Origin: Aurantiochytrium sp. KH105
Taxonomy: Eukaryota; Sar; Bigyra; Thraustochytrida; Thraustochytriidae
Assembly (NCBI GenBank): GCA_003116975.1
Contig: BGKB01000028.1
Span: 592,171-656,170, forward strand
Length of the DNA: 64,000 bases
Direction of reading: 5' to 3'
In this document: positions 17,978-29,029 of the stretch, piece by piece
Numbering within the stretch: the first letter of the stretch is position 1
Layout of the letters: each line of letters starts with the position of its first letter
Made by a program: the position numbers and the translations under genes
Notes under the pieces: model-generated
What the model was told of the DNA's origin: nothing
Databases searched by the model: none
Seen by the model: only the letters and a program-made list of their open reading frames with translations

Positions 17978-20900
17978 TTTGCTGTTGCTGAGACCTGGAA
18001 AAGATGGCATCCTGCTGCAGGCCCTCTTGCGCCGCGAGCTCCATGGCAAGACGTTCTGACTCCATTTCTAGCGCCTGTTGCGACTGGATATCAGAGAGCG
18101 TCTGTTCTCCATTACGCGTATGCATGCCCCAACTCGAGACTTGAAGGTCACAGCGGTTACGACCGGTCACGCTCTCTTCTTGTTGCTCCATCTGAATGCT
18201 TTGAAGGTCGAGGGATTGTTGCATTGCGCGAAGGACTGTTCCCTGCGAACCACTCATGCTCTTGTCCTTGCGAGAGCTCGACTTGGCACGAGCTTGTTGC
18301 GCCCACGGCGCAGCCGAGGCTCGGTTAGACTTGGTCTTTGGCGTCAAATAGTCACTCAAGGAGACGCCTCGAGGTGGCGGCCCGCTTGCGTCCTTCGTTT
18401 CGGGCGAAGCGGCAACATAGGTGGGAACCCGCGGCGATGACGATGTCACGCTTGATTCTCCCAGCTGAAGCGACCGCGCGCTACCTCCTCCACTTGCGCC
18501 TGCTGATCCTCCAGGGGTAGCTAACATGCTTCCTGAGCGCTGTCTAGACGTCAGCGGCGACAGATAAGCCGAGGCCAGGGGTGAATCCGTGAGCGACATG
18601 GAAGGAGGCACCGCGCCGCTCACTTGCTTGGACCATGTACCCTGCTGCGGAGTGGCAGGAAGCATGCCTTGACTCTGCAAGTATCGTCGACGCTGCTCCT
18701 GAAAGAGTTTACGGGACTCTTCCTCCTGCTGAATGTCACGCAAACTAGCGCCCGCGGCCACGGATCCAGATCGTCGACGAGGCTCCGTCTCGTGTCGCGC
18801 AGGGTGAGCTCCTGCACCCCTGTCAACTTGCGGGCTTTGCCACGGATTTGAGGCATCCCGCCGATGCGTTGGCCCATCGGAAGACGGTTGCGCGGCCAGA
18901 GCATGGCCACGCGACTTCTCCTTTTGCGCGTCGAGTTTTATCCTTTCCTGCTCCTTGGCTTGATTGCGACGGTGCTTTTTGCCCGACACATGGTGAACCA
19001 TGGCGTTCTCGCTGTTGACACGAACGTCGCACGTCCTGCACCAGTACAGGTTGTCTGAGTCGTCTTGTGGCGCAGCGCAGGTTTTACTGCTTGCTAGACG
19101 AAGCGTGATTTCGTGTTCGATGAGCTGCATGGATGCGAGAATATCTGCCATTTGCTCATCAAGCGCTCGCGCACGCTTTGCCTGGGGCTTGCGACGATCG
19201 GGCGTTGACGCCATGAGTTTCAGCTGCATATCTTCCGTCCCGAGACGCTGACGCTCGCAGGCCTCGAGGCGCTTCCGCAGTCGAGGCAGCGAGAGCGAGC
19301 TGAGGTCGACTTTTGCTGTTGTTGCCGGTGGACAGGCTGCGGCGCCCACGCCAGGACCCATGGGACTGAACTGACAGCGCATGCCACGATCCTCAAGGTC
19401 GCTGGCGGTCGAGAATGCACTGACTACACTTTGGGAACGCATACGGGCGAAGTCAGTGACGTGGGCGGGGCTTGCGGCCCCAGCCTGCTCTTGTGCAGGA
19501 TCTTGGCACGTTTCCACGGCCAAGACTTGATCTATATCAAAGAGGGGCTCAGCACAGAGGCGAGCGATACGTTCCTCAACTTTTAAAGTATTGCCCATTG
19601 TAAGAACAACATCAAGGTTGAGTGCGACAAACCGTTTGCAAAAGTTTGCGAGAGAGACGGCATACAATCTGTCGGCAAACTCCCATGTGGACACAACGTT
19701 CCATAAATTTACAGACTCCGCCATGACGCGCTCGCAGGTGAGCTGTAAACTCATGGGCTGATGAACTACTGCATGCCCGTCATGGTCAGATTCTCCTTCG
19801 CTGTCGCTTTCGTCGTCTGGATAGTCACCCGAGATAGGCTCTGCCAAGTCATCCGGCGCACTCGTCTCATCGGAGCCTAGGTTTTGCTCGGACTCCTCCC
19901 CAAGCAAAGAGACGCCTGGCCATGATCCTTCTACTCCCTCGACCCCAAAGGCGGCAGCGAGTGGGATCTCGTCAAACTTGGGCTCCCGCGTCTGCACGAG
20001 CGCAATGGTGTGGGTATCAGCGGCGGCGGCGGCACAGATACCGCGCAAGGTTGTAACGCGCGTCGGGGTGGGCTGGTAGGTTTGCGAGGAACCTAGTGCA
20101 CCACGCTCGCCATTACCCCAAGTGTACATGTTACCCCGATGGTCAAGGGCACACGTGTGATTCCGCGAACAGGAAACCGAGACGATGCGCTGCCTCCTCA
20201 AGGCCGTGACGCGGCTTGGTTTGGTTGTATGTGCTTGTTCATTGTTACGATCGCACCCTTTGCCTGCGTGGCCCAAAAGGCTTGCGTGGGTTCCCCATGT
20301 GAAGAGCATGCCCTCGGTGGTGACTGCAGCGGCATGGCTGGGCCCACACGCGAGATGGCTCACGCGCACCCCGCTTTCGCCACCACGACCGCCATACGAC
20401 CAATCGGCATGCTCATCATCGTCGCCGTCTCCACTACGAAGGCGAAGACGAACCTTTGTTGGGGCATGAAGGCCAAGCCCAATTTGCAGGACATCGCCTG
20501 ACTTGGACAAGAGATAAGTGACACCCTCAGCAGCGCAAGCTTGAATGATACCCGAGGATGCAAGGCGCACGCCCGCGGTCATGAGGCGAGGCGAGGTAAC
20601 GCGACTGGCAAGGGTGTCCCTTACTCCGAGCTGGCACTTGTCGTTTGCACCCCAGGCGTAGGCGCGGCCAAGGTTGTCAATTGCAACCGAATGCGCGGCA
20701 CTGGCCGCGATGAGACGGACAGAAGGCCGTGATCGCTCGTTGAGGTCACTGTCGACGCTGCCTACGGCGCTGGACTTGGCTTCCTCGGCAGGGAGCCTGA
20801 CGCGGCGCGGCTGAGCGCTGCCACGCCCCGAGCCGGTACCGAGCTGCCCCTTTTCGTTGCTGCCCCAAGCGTAGAGGTTGCCATGGGAGGTCACGGCAAG

Positions 20901-21536
20901 CGTGTGGTCCTTGCCCGTAGCGACGCGCGTGACAACGTGAGAGGCCATCTCGCGCACGAGGTTTGGCTCGATGCGCGTCTTCTCGTCGCCAAGGCCGAGT
21001 CGGCCATGCTGGCCGTGGCCCCAGGTCCAGATGCGGCCGTGCTGGTCGACGGCAACCGTGTGGTGGAGCGCGGTGGAAAGTTTGGTAATGCGCACGTCGA
21101 GGTCGATGCGACGCGGGAGGACCTGGATTGCCACGGAATCTGCTGTGGCGTAGCCGAGCTGCAAGTCGCAGCGCCCGAACGACACGAGACGGCCCCCGCG
21201 TCGTGTCTGCGCGAGCGGGACCCGTTTCTTCTCTGCGCGCAGAGCATCAGAGACGGTCTCTACGAGGCTCTCGTACGATGCCAGGCTTTCGTTGGCATCG
21301 GCGTCGAGCGCAAGGCTGCGCTGGAGCACGAGCAGCGCGCACACGAGCCCCAGCGACGACGTTTCGAGCGGCATGCCCCGCAGCGCGTTTTCCACGGCCT
21401 CCTTCGCCCTTCCCACACGTACAAGTCGCACGACCTCTTCGCGGGCGCCGCTCGTCACCGTCTCCGCCTCCATCGTCGCCGTCTCCGCCTCCGTCGTCGT
21501 CATCGTCGCGCCCTCGGCGCTCTGCTCCGCGCTCAT
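17679..21536 (-). CDS. RCC1-repeat protein with BTB/BACK-like region, matrin-type zinc finger and polyQ tail
   Basis: A 1285-residue protein from ATG 21536; the frame is open to 22001, but that extension is Arg/Ala-rich leader. RCC1 repeats span about 112-515 and form a beta-propeller (SFGRCDLQLGYAT, WGHGQHGRLGLGDE, YAWGSNEKGQLGTG, YAWGANDKCQLGV, YTWGNGERGALGSS). A segment at about 597-645 (VNLWNVVSTWEFADRLYAVSLANFCKRFVALNLDVVL) resembles the end of a BTB domain and the BACK helices, as in IBtk-like proteins. A C2H2 matrin/U1-type finger follows at about 829-855 (CRTCDVRVNSENAMVHHVSGKKH). The last 400 residues are Ser/Gln-rich, with polyQ at about 17945-17990 and a basic end. Possible roles are substrate adaptor for a cullin ligase or an RNA-linked scaffold; both are inference. 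A canonical full BTB fold is not evident. Confidence 0.82.
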
Positions 21537-22546
21537 GAGGTCCTTTTCCAGCTCGCAGCTCGCTCGCTTGCTTGTGTCAGTACGGTGCGTCTTTCTTTCT
21601 TTCTTCCTTTCTTTCCGCTCGCGCGCGCGGCCGCGCCGGCACTCTCCGCGGCGCCTCCGCCGCTCCTCCTCCTCCCGCTGCGCTGCGCTGCGCCGCGCTG
21701 CGCTGCGCTCTGCTGCGCTCTGCTGCGCCGCCTCGCGCCGTCGCGGTCGCCGCCGCGCTCGCTCGTCGCGCCGGGGCCTCGCCGATGCCGCCGCTCCGAT
21801 CCCGCCCGCGCCGTGCCGCTCTCCTTCCCGGATCGCTCGCGCCTGCGCGCCGCCGCGCCGCGCCGCCGCTGCGCGGGTTCTGTCTTTGGCGCGGCGCGAC
21901 CGAGACCGCGCGGGCGAGGAGCGACGCGCGGCGACGCGACGCGCGAGGTGGCGGGATGGGAGGAGATGAGATGCGAGGGGCCGGCCAGGCGGCGCGATCA
22001 TTGTGCACGTGGGATGATGTCATCGACCATGGCGAGCGAGGAATCCTGGCCCGGCATGCCACTGAGGCCTTCGCCGGGATCACGCTGAGTCGAGATGCCG
22101 CCAGGGCACGTCCGTCGGGCGACCAAGATGCGGAGAACGGGCGCGGCGCGCTTTAGAAGAAGAAGCGGCGTGATCTTCTTCTCTTGGCCACGAGGCGCAT
22201 CTTCTTCGTGCCACCCTGCAAGCAAGATACTGACGGTGCCGGTGACGTGTCTCTTTTTTTTGGGGGGGGGGGGGGAGATCCAGATGCGAGAGCAAACGAA
22301 TCTTGCGCCAGAGAAGGGCTCCCCGCTTGATAAATGAAGTAAAGTCTGCCGAACACCAAAGTCGAGCGCGTCTGAGAAGGGGAGCCAGTATTGTACTCTA
22401 CGTAAACGAAAGACAGCAGGCAAAAAGGCACGTAAAAAGGCAAAAACAGGGAGATACGCTCCAGTTTGTCTCGTCGAACAACCACGTGGCGGGCAAATTC
22501 ATCAGGCAATGTGACCATCGCAGAAAGTATGGAACAAGCGAGCGCG
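21537..22546. other. GC-rich promoter/leader of the RCC1 gene and spacer
   Basis: Very GC-rich up to about 21960, with (CTTT)n at about 21591-21615 and GCTGCGCTGC repeats at about 21680-21730. A T8G14 tract lies at 22254-22275. Open frames on both strands are compositional. No gene is supported. Confidence 0.5.
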
Positions 22547-23075
22547 GAGTCGCCATGGGGCGACAACTGGCTGCATACGTCTACTCTTGATCGAGTTTGA
22601 ATACAACGACTACAGTCGCTCAGCGACAATTGTATGCGTCCGTCTTCTCGTGATCGAAATTTTTAGAAACACAATGACTACGGTCGCTCGCATGGAGTCG
22701 CCATGGGGCGACAACTGTCTGCATACGTATACTCGTGATCGAATTTGAATACAACGACTACAGTCGCTCAGCAACAACTGTATGCGTCCGTCTTCTCGTG
22801 ATCGAAATTTTTAGAAACACAATGACTACGGTCGCTCGCATGGAGTCGCCATGGGGCGACAACGGTATGCATCCATCTACTCGTGATCAAGTTTGAATTC
22901 AACGACTACGGTCGCTCAGCGACAACTGTATGCATCCGTCTTCTCATGATCGAGGTTCTTAAAACACAATGACTACGGTCGCTCGCATGGAGTCGCCATG
23001 GGGCGACAACTTTATGCGTCCGTCTTCTCGTGATCGAGACTTTCAAAACACAATGACTACGGTCGCTCGTATGGC
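22547..23075 (+). repeat. Tandem array of a 147-148-bp dimeric repeat
   Basis: Successive units begin at 22547, 22695, 22843 and 22990 (GAGTCGCCATGGGGCGAC), giving periods of 148, 148 and 147; the fourth is truncated near 23070. Each unit is two related halves of about 74 bp. Both halves carry TATGC/GCATACGT...CTCGTGATCGA and (A)ACAATGACTACGGTCGCTC or ACGACTACAGTCGCTC. Both contain a short inverted repeat: GTCGCC-ATGG-GGCGAC in one half and GTCGC-TCA-GCGAC in the other. No coding potential is seen. Confidence 0.9.
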
Positions 23076-23304
23076 TGACTTTCCTTGCTGGTCAGAGAAC
23101 CAGACTCTGGCCACTTTACATTCACGAGAACCCAATCGTCACTTAATGGAACGGCCGCTATGTCGCACGAGCCAGTTTCGTTCTTTTCGTCAAAGGACAG
23201 ACACGCGTGGCACAAGTCATGACGTCAAGGTCCTTCGATTTGGCATGAAAGCCGTGACAAGAGAAAACAAAAGGGAGATGTCCACATCTGTGCTTTGTTC
23301 GTTT

Positions 23305-23535
23305 AGGAGACTTGTCGTCGTCTCTTTGTGAAACAGCACACAAGATGAGACTCGGCATGCGGGCCAGACGTGTTTTCAGGCGATTTCTGGACTGACCAAG
23401 TTGATGCGGGTTGGATTCAACTGATTCGTCCGTCATCTGTTCGTCCTGGAGTCTGTTGGTATTAGGCACGAAGCAACGGTAAAGCTTTCTTTTGTCAACT
23501 CGGCGAGGGTATTCCATTGGTGCATGGCCACGCCA
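23305..23535 (+). repeat. Direct repeat copy A of a diverged segmental duplication
   Basis: This segment aligns with 23710-23925: CTGTGAAACAGC.../TCTGTGAAACCGC, GCGGGCCAGACGT/GTGGGCCGGACGT, TTGATGCGGGTTGGATTCAACTG/TTGATGCGGTTTGGATCCAACTG, CACGAAGCAACG/CACGAAGCGACG and GTCAACTCGGCGAGGG/GTCAACTCGGTGAGGG. Divergence looks like roughly 20-25% by eye. Confidence 0.8.
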
Positions 23536-23556
23536 CTTCGAGCATTTGAGTACCAA

Positions 23557-23700
23557 GGGAGAGCTTTATTTGACCTTTGCGGGAGATCTTTATTTGACCT
23601 TTGCGGGAGAGCTTTATTTGACCTTTGCGGGAGAGCTTTATTTGACCTTTGCGGGAGAGCTTTATTTGACCTTTGCGGGAGAGCTTTATTTGACCTTTGC
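23557..23700 (+). repeat. 24-bp minisatellite, six units
   Basis: Exactly six tandem copies of a 24-bp unit (GGGAGAGCTTTATTTGACCT + TTGC) run from 23557 to 23700. Only the second copy differs (GAT for GAG). Because 24 is a multiple of three, several frames on both strands stay open as repeated octapeptides; I treat these as artefacts. Confidence 0.95.
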
Positions 23701-23709
23701 GAAGCTTGT

Positions 23710-23925
23710 ATGGATTCAGACTTCTCGTCTGTCTGTGAAACCGCGCGCAAGTTGAAACTCGAAATGTGGGCCGGACGTCTTCACTTGACTGGCCGACCAT
23801 ATTGATGCGGTTTGGATCCAACTGCGTCATCTTTCATCAACTGTTGGCACAAGCCACGAAGCGACGCCAAAATGTTCTGTTCGTCAACTCGGTGAGGGAA
23901 TTACGGTCACGGCAATAACGGAGAT
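23710..23925 (+). repeat. Direct repeat copy B of a diverged segmental duplication
   Basis: Partner of 23305-23535, offset by about 400 bp, with the 24-bp minisatellite lying between the two copies. The similarity runs through the shared blocks listed for copy A and fades after the GTGAGGGAATTACGG end. Confidence 0.8.
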
Positions 23926-25558
23926 TGGTACAAGACTAACATGACCGCTTGGGTGAAGTCTGAACAGCTTGCGCAACATTTTCGAGCTTAGACGCCTGTC
24001 ACTTAGCCTCTGACTCTCTCCCTCTCCCTCTCCCTCTTTCTCTCCCTCTCACAAGACAAGATGAGACAAGCTAGGCCTAGGCCCCAATGGTAATAGTCCC
24101 AGGCGCACGGTGAACCGGGCGCACGTCCACATTTCCGGCCGGCGCCGTGGTGTGCGCAAGCTCCCATCGCGCGCACGCAGGCACGCACGCTCGCTCGCAC
24201 GCACGCACGCACGCACGCTCACGCGCACGCCCTCTTCATCTGGGCTGGAAGGACCGACCGCGGCCGACACTGGGCGCGCGCCACTTTGAGCGTTGAAAGT
24301 ATATACTGCCTCCCGGCCACTGCTACGTTCGCGCGTGCCCTCCTTCTCGAGCCCGGGCGAGACGCCTCGTCGTCGCTATCGGGCGCACGCTCGGCCGCCG
24401 CGCGTGGCAGCAGACTTGGAGCAAGCAACTGCAAGCGACAGCGAGCGCGCGTGCCATGTTCTCGCGGGACGGCGACCTCGTTCGAGAGAACTCGCTCGCT
24501 CGAAGTCAGTTGCTGTCGCTGTCGCTGTCGCAGCCGCTGTCGCACGCTCGATCCGTGCTCGGCGAAGGCGCGAGGGCGTGTGCACCTGGCTGCACTCGGC
24601 CGGACTCTGCAGCTGTATAGCCAACTCTGGCGCGGCGATGATGACGATGATGATGAGCATCCGCGCGACGGAGATGCTGCAGATTCTCCTCGACAACGAC
24701 GCCGACCGCCGCGACGAGCCTTTGCAGCAGCAGCGGCGCGAGAAGCCAGAACCCAGAGTGCGAAGCCAAGATCCACGCGTCGCCGACTGCGACCGCGGCG
24801 TATACATACTACAGTTCCTGGAATCATGATGCTTTCCTCCCTCCTGCGGGCCGCCAATCTTGGGCGCGCGCCCTCCTCGCTCCTCCCTCCCTCCCTGCCG
24901 CTTCCTGGAGCCCACGAGCGAGCGAGGGAAGGCGCGGTCTGCGGCAGCGCAGCGGCCGCCGCCCAGGCGCGCTGTCGCAGGCCGTGCGCCCGGCCAATCA
25001 ACCGATCGATCGATCGCAGTCGGGAGCGAGGGTCGAGAGATTGCTCGGCCGGAGATCGGAGACTGGTTTTGAATTTTGTTGAATTCCTGTGATTGCTTGC
25101 TTGCTTGACGGACAGTGAGAGAGAGACAGACGGCGACCGTTCAAGCGGAGGGAGGCCGGCACCCTTTTTTATGCTGCGCCAATCGGTATGGCGCGTCGGC
25201 GCCCAGCACGTGCGCCGCGCACTCTCCCCCGCTGCCCCGCTCGGACCGCTGCCTTGGCCCTCACTACCCCCGTCGCACGCCAGATGCCGGCTTATCTGCT
25301 CATGCGGAAGGTGGGGTAGTAAGCAAGTATATGCGGAGAAAGGGGGGCACGCTGAGGTGTGTACGAGGGAGGGATTCGGGCGGCGTACTTCCAGCGGAGA
25401 CGGTAGGGGTTCCTAGGCGCCGTCTAGGCAACCGGGGGGCGGGCTGGAAAGGAGGCGGAGCAGAGACGAGAGCGCGCGCCCCCGCGACCAAATCCCCAAC
25501 AACAATCAGCAGCGACAGCGCAAGCAGCGACGCGCCCGCTTCCGGCCTGCTGGCTAGC

Positions 25559-25597
<39 letters not shown>

Positions 25598-25741
25598 CTG
25601 CCGCGAGTGCGTGCGTGCGTGCGTGCGTGCGAGCCTCGCTTGCTCTGTTGACCGGCGTGCCTCTGTGCGTGTTCGGTCCATTTGCACGCGCCCCGCCTCG
25701 CCCAACTCGCGTCGCGTGTTTGTTGTTGTTGTTTTCCTACG
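23926..25741. other. Low-complexity region and long leader upstream of the myosin gene
   Basis: Contains CTCTCC repeats (24008-24050), (ACGC/GCACGCACGC)n at about 24175-24230, TGTCGC repeats at about 24508-24545, GATCGATCGATCG at 25003-25017, (GATT)n at 25558-25597 and (GTGC)n at about 25608-25633. A TAGGCCTA palindrome sits at 24072. Overlapping open frames on both strands at 24219-25092 are compositional. I see no supported gene. Confidence 0.5.
25559..25597 (+). repeat. (GATT)n microsatellite in the myosin leader
   Basis: About nine to ten GATT units lie about 150 bp before the myosin ATG, followed closely by a GTGC tetranucleotide run. They are probably in the 5' UTR or core promoter. 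Confidence 0.9.
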
Positions 25742-28579
25742 ATGGAGCGTCGCCGCATCGTCGAGGGCGAGGAGGATGACCTCGTCCTCCTCAAGAACAT
25801 CAGCGAGAAGGACGTCGTGAACACTCTCGAGGCACGGTACGCCAAGGATGCCATCTACACCCGCATCGGACCCGTGCTCGTCAGCGTGAACCCCTTCAAG
25901 GATATCCGCGGCTTGTACAGCGTCGACATGATGCGCAAGTACTACGGCCGCTACCTCTTCGAGATGGCCCCGCATGTCTTCGGCACCGCCGAGGAGGCCT
26001 ACCGTGCCCTGCTCTCGACCGGCAAGAACCAGGCCATTCTCATCAGTGGTGAGTCTGGCGCCGGTAAGACCGAGGCCGCCAAGAAGATCATGGAGTACAT
26101 TGCTGCGGTCTCCAAGGACCGTGCCGAGGTGGCCCAGGACATCTCCGTTGGTGAAATCAAGGACGCCCTCCTCAAGTCGAACCCCGTGCTCGAATCCTTT
26201 GGTAACGCCAAGACCAACCGAAACGACAACTCGTCCCGCTTCGGCAAGCTCATGCGCATCTTCCTCGACTACGATGGCGTGCCTCTTGGTGGTGCCATCA
26301 GCACGTACCTGCTCGAGAAGGCCCGCGTCGTCTCGCAGGGTGAGGGTGAGCGCAACTTCCACTCCTTTTACCAGCTTTGCTCCGCCCCGAGCTCGCTCAA
26401 GAGCAAGCTTCGTCTCAAGTCCGCCCGCGACTACCGCTACACGGCGACCACGACTTCGGTCTCGTCCATCAACGACGGCTCCGACTTTTCCGAAATGGAC
26501 AAGGCCATGGACGCGGTCGGCATCGGTGCGGACAAGATGGAATTCTACGGCATTGTCGCCGGTATTCTTCATCTTGGTAACGTCGACTTTGACGCCAAGC
26601 GTGACTCTTGCGACGTCTCGCGCAGCTCCTCGGGCGCGCTCGGCGACGCCGCGGCTCTTTTGGGCATGGACACCAGCGACCTCGCTCGCGCAATCACGCA
26701 CAAGACCATTCAGTCCCGCACCGAGGTCATCACCAGCCCGCTCACCACCGTTGACGAGTGCTGCAAGTCGCGCGATGCCCTGGCCAAGGCCTTGTACACG
26801 CGCGCATTCTCCCGTCTTGTGGAGATGATCAACGTGGGCATCCACGCTAAACTTCAGGAGCTCACGCTTGGCATCCTCGATATCTACGGTTTCGAGATCA
26901 TGCAGCACAACAGCTTCGAGCAGCTTTGCATCAACCTCACCAACGAGAAGCTCCAGCAGCTCTTCATCGAGCTCACCCTCCGCGCCGAGCAGGACGAGTA
27001 CAAGCGCGAGGGCATCACCTGGACGCCGGTCAAGTACTTTGATAACAAGGTCGTGTGCGAACTCATCGAGAGCCGCCGCCCCGCTGGAATCTTCCAGCTT
27101 CTCGACGACGAGGCCCTGCGCCCCGGTGGTAACGATAAGGCTCTGATTGGCAACCTTAACTCCAACCTTGGCCGTCATCCTCACTACGTCTCTCTCGAGA
27201 CCAAGACCAAGAACGATCTTGCCGAGTTCACGGTGCGCCACTACGCCGGTGACGTCACCTACAGCACCGAGGGCATGCTCGACAAGCACGTCGACACCCT
27301 CTTTCGCGATCTCATCATGGTCGCTGGCAAGGGCTCCAGCAACGCCTTTATCCGCAGCCTCTTCCCCGAGGCCGACGAGCCTCCTTCGGGCAAGCGCCCC
27401 ATCACCGCAGGTACGGCCTTTGTCCGCGATCTCGGTCTTCTCATTGACGAGCTCCATGAATCTGAGCCGCACTACGTACGCACCATCAAGCCCAACGAGT
27501 CCAAGCGCAACATGTTCGACCGCGACCTCGTTGACTTCCAGGTCCGCTACCTTGGTCTTGTGGAGAACATTCGCGTCCGCCGTGCCGGTTTCGCCTACCG
27601 CTCCCCGTATGACTTCTTCTTCCGGCGTTACCGCATGGTCACGGACGCCACCTGGCCCCTGGGTTCGGGCCGCCCTCAGCGCGATACGCTCACCATTCTG
27701 CGCGAGCTCCGCATTTCCGACTTCCAGGAAGGCAAGTCGAAGATCTTCATTCGCGAACCCGGTGATGTCTTTACCCTCGAAAAGTCTCGCGACGAGGCGC
27801 TCAACATGGTTGCGGGCATCATTCAAAAGGCCTACCGCGCCTTCAAGGCTCGTCTCTACTTTTTGCGTCTCCGCGAAAAGAGCGTCGAGTTCCTCAACCA
27901 CCAAAAGCGTCGTCGCGCGAGCTACACCTTTTACTTTGTTGGCGACTACATTCATGCCCAGGACAACGAGCAGATTACGTCGCAGATCGATGGCCGCGTG
28001 CGCTTCGCCGAGACCGTCAGCGTCGTTGACGCCAAGGCTCGCCGTTCGAGCGGATACATGATCATTACCCGCAGCCACCTGTACATCATGCAGGCTCTCA
28101 CCTACAAGATCCTCCACGCCTTTTCGCTCAACGACATTCGCAGCTTTACGCTGTCCTCCTATGCCGACGGCTACATGCTCGTCGATGTTGCCTCGGAGAA
28201 GCTTTCGGCGACTCTCATTCTCGACACCATGCGCAAGGCCGAGGTGGCGACCATGCTCCACGAGGATGGCGTTGATGTCAACTTTAGCGACGATGTGAAC
28301 GTCACGGTCATTTCCAAGTCGCTCTTTGGCTCCAAGGTCCTGCAAAAGAACCTTCACTTTACCGAGGCCGGACACCTTCCCGACGGCGCCACTCGCGTCC
28401 TGGTCACCAAGAAGGATGGTGTCGACCCCAAGCGCGAGATGGTCATTGAGGTTGCCCCTGACCTTGCCTCGGGTGCCAAGGTCCAGCTCGACGAGGATGT
28501 TCTCTCGCGCGTGCAGATCCACAAGACTGCCCACGGCGTTGCCAAGAAGGTTCCTTACAAGAACTTTCGTGGGTACTAA
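25742..28579 (+). CDS. Class I myosin heavy chain (motor, IQ, TH1)
   Basis: A 945-residue myosin. The motor domain (about 15-690) shows the P-loop GESGAGKTEAAKKIM (from about 103), switch I NDNSSRFGK, switch II/relay LDIYGFEIMQHNSFEQLCINLTNEKLQQ and the actin-binding/SH1 region HYVRTIKPN. The TEDS-rule position aligns with E328, an acidic residue, so heavy-chain phosphorylation should not be needed for motor activation (inference). One IQ-like segment (about 695-715; IIQKAYRAFKAR) is followed by a TH1 membrane-binding tail (about 735-945). No SH3 or TH2 is present, so this is a short-tailed myosin I acting at membranes and cortical actin. I chose ATG 25742, which gives MERRRIVEGEED; the frame is open 20 codons further. 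Codons are extremely GC-ending and uniform compared with neighbours, suggesting high expression. Confidence 0.96.
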   Translation: MERRRIVEGEEDDLVLLKNISEKDVVNTLEARYAKDAIYTRIGPVLVSVNPFKDIRGLYSVDMMRKYYGRYLFEMAPHVFGTAEEAYRALLSTGKNQAILISGESGAGKTEAAKKIMEYIAAVSKDRAEVAQDISVGEIKDALLKSNPVLESFGNAKTNRNDNSSRFGKLMRIFLDYDGVPLGGAISTYLLEKARVVSQGEGERNFHSFYQLCSAPSSLKSKLRLKSARDYRYTATTTSVSSINDGSDFSEMDKAMDAVGIGADKMEFYGIVAGILHLGNVDFDAKRDSCDVSRSSSGALGDAAALLGMDTSDLARAITHKTIQSRTEVITSPLTTVDECCKSRDALAKALYTRAFSRLVEMINVGIHAKLQELTLGILDIYGFEIMQHNSFEQLCINLTNEKLQQLFIELTLRAEQDEYKREGITWTPVKYFDNKVVCELIESRRPAGIFQLLDDEALRPGGNDKALIGNLNSNLGRHPHYVSLETKTKNDLAEFTVRHYAGDVTYSTEGMLDKHVDTLFRDLIMVAGKGSSNAFIRSLFPEADEPPSGKRPITAGTAFVRDLGLLIDELHESEPHYVRTIKPNESKRNMFDRDLVDFQVRYLGLVENIRVRRAGFAYRSPYDFFFRRYRMVTDATWPLGSGRPQRDTLTILRELRISDFQEGKSKIFIREPGDVFTLEKSRDEALNMVAGIIQKAYRAFKARLYFLRLREKSVEFLNHQKRRRASYTFYFVGDYIHAQDNEQITSQIDGRVRFAETVSVVDAKARRSSGYMIITRSHLYIMQALTYKILHAFSLNDIRSFTLSSYADGYMLVDVASEKLSATLILDTMRKAEVATMLHEDGVDVNFSDDVNVTVISKSLFGSKVLQKNLHFTEAGHLPDGATRVLVTKKDGVDPKREMVIEVAPDLASGAKVQLDEDVLSRVQIHKTAHGVAKKVPYKNFRGY

Positions 28580-29029
28580 ACCACGTGTTGACTGACATTT
28601 TGTCTGTGATCGGTCGGTCGACCGATTCATCCTCCCGCGCCGTGCCGCGGTATATTTCCTCTGCTGTCTCGACAAGCCGCCACCCTGTTTGTTTACTCGC
28701 GCGCTGTTTGTCATCCATTCTATCGAAAATATTGTTTCTTTCTTTTTGTGTTCTCAATCATCATCAAAGTCATCATCATTATCACCAAGTCTTCATTCAA
28801 GACTGGTCGACTCACGACTTGGAAACTACATGTATGCGTGCATGCATGCATGCATGTATGCACGCAGCCGGCGAGTCTTTCGATGAGAAAAAACGTAATA
28901 TTGCTGCAAGCGTGCGCATGGCCTCGAGGATTATGAGTAGTCGTACACCGCCATTTTTCAAATCCGCAACGAGCAGACGCACCTTTGCATCCAGTTCGTT
29001 CTTAACAAGGGAAAAGAAGGGACGGAGCG
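28580..29029. other. Intergenic spacer, myosin 3' end to FAAP24-like gene
   Basis: AT-richer than the flanks. It contains TCATCA-type repeats (28756-28790) and a (GCAT)n tract at about 28829-28862. No gene is supported. Confidence 0.55.

Noticed and set aside
20883-22088. 401-codon plus-strand frame over the RCC1 gene start
   Set aside because: Antisense to the RCC1 repeats and then to the GC-rich leader.
23433-23830. Four frames encoding repeated octapeptides
   Set aside because: They are a consequence of the six-unit 24-bp minisatellite, whose length is a multiple of three; no start context or flanking coding sequence supports them.
24219-25092. Overlapping frames of about 260 codons on both strands upstream of myosin
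   Set aside because: Both are Arg/Ala/Ser-rich, built on TGTCGC and GCACGC repeats, with no motif and no codon preference favouring either strand.
25424-28714. 1096-codon open frame on the minus strand across the myosin gene
   Set aside because: It is exactly antisense to a clear myosin I. The extreme GC-ending codon bias of the myosin removes stops from this complementary frame; the Val/Leu/Asp-rich product has no domain.
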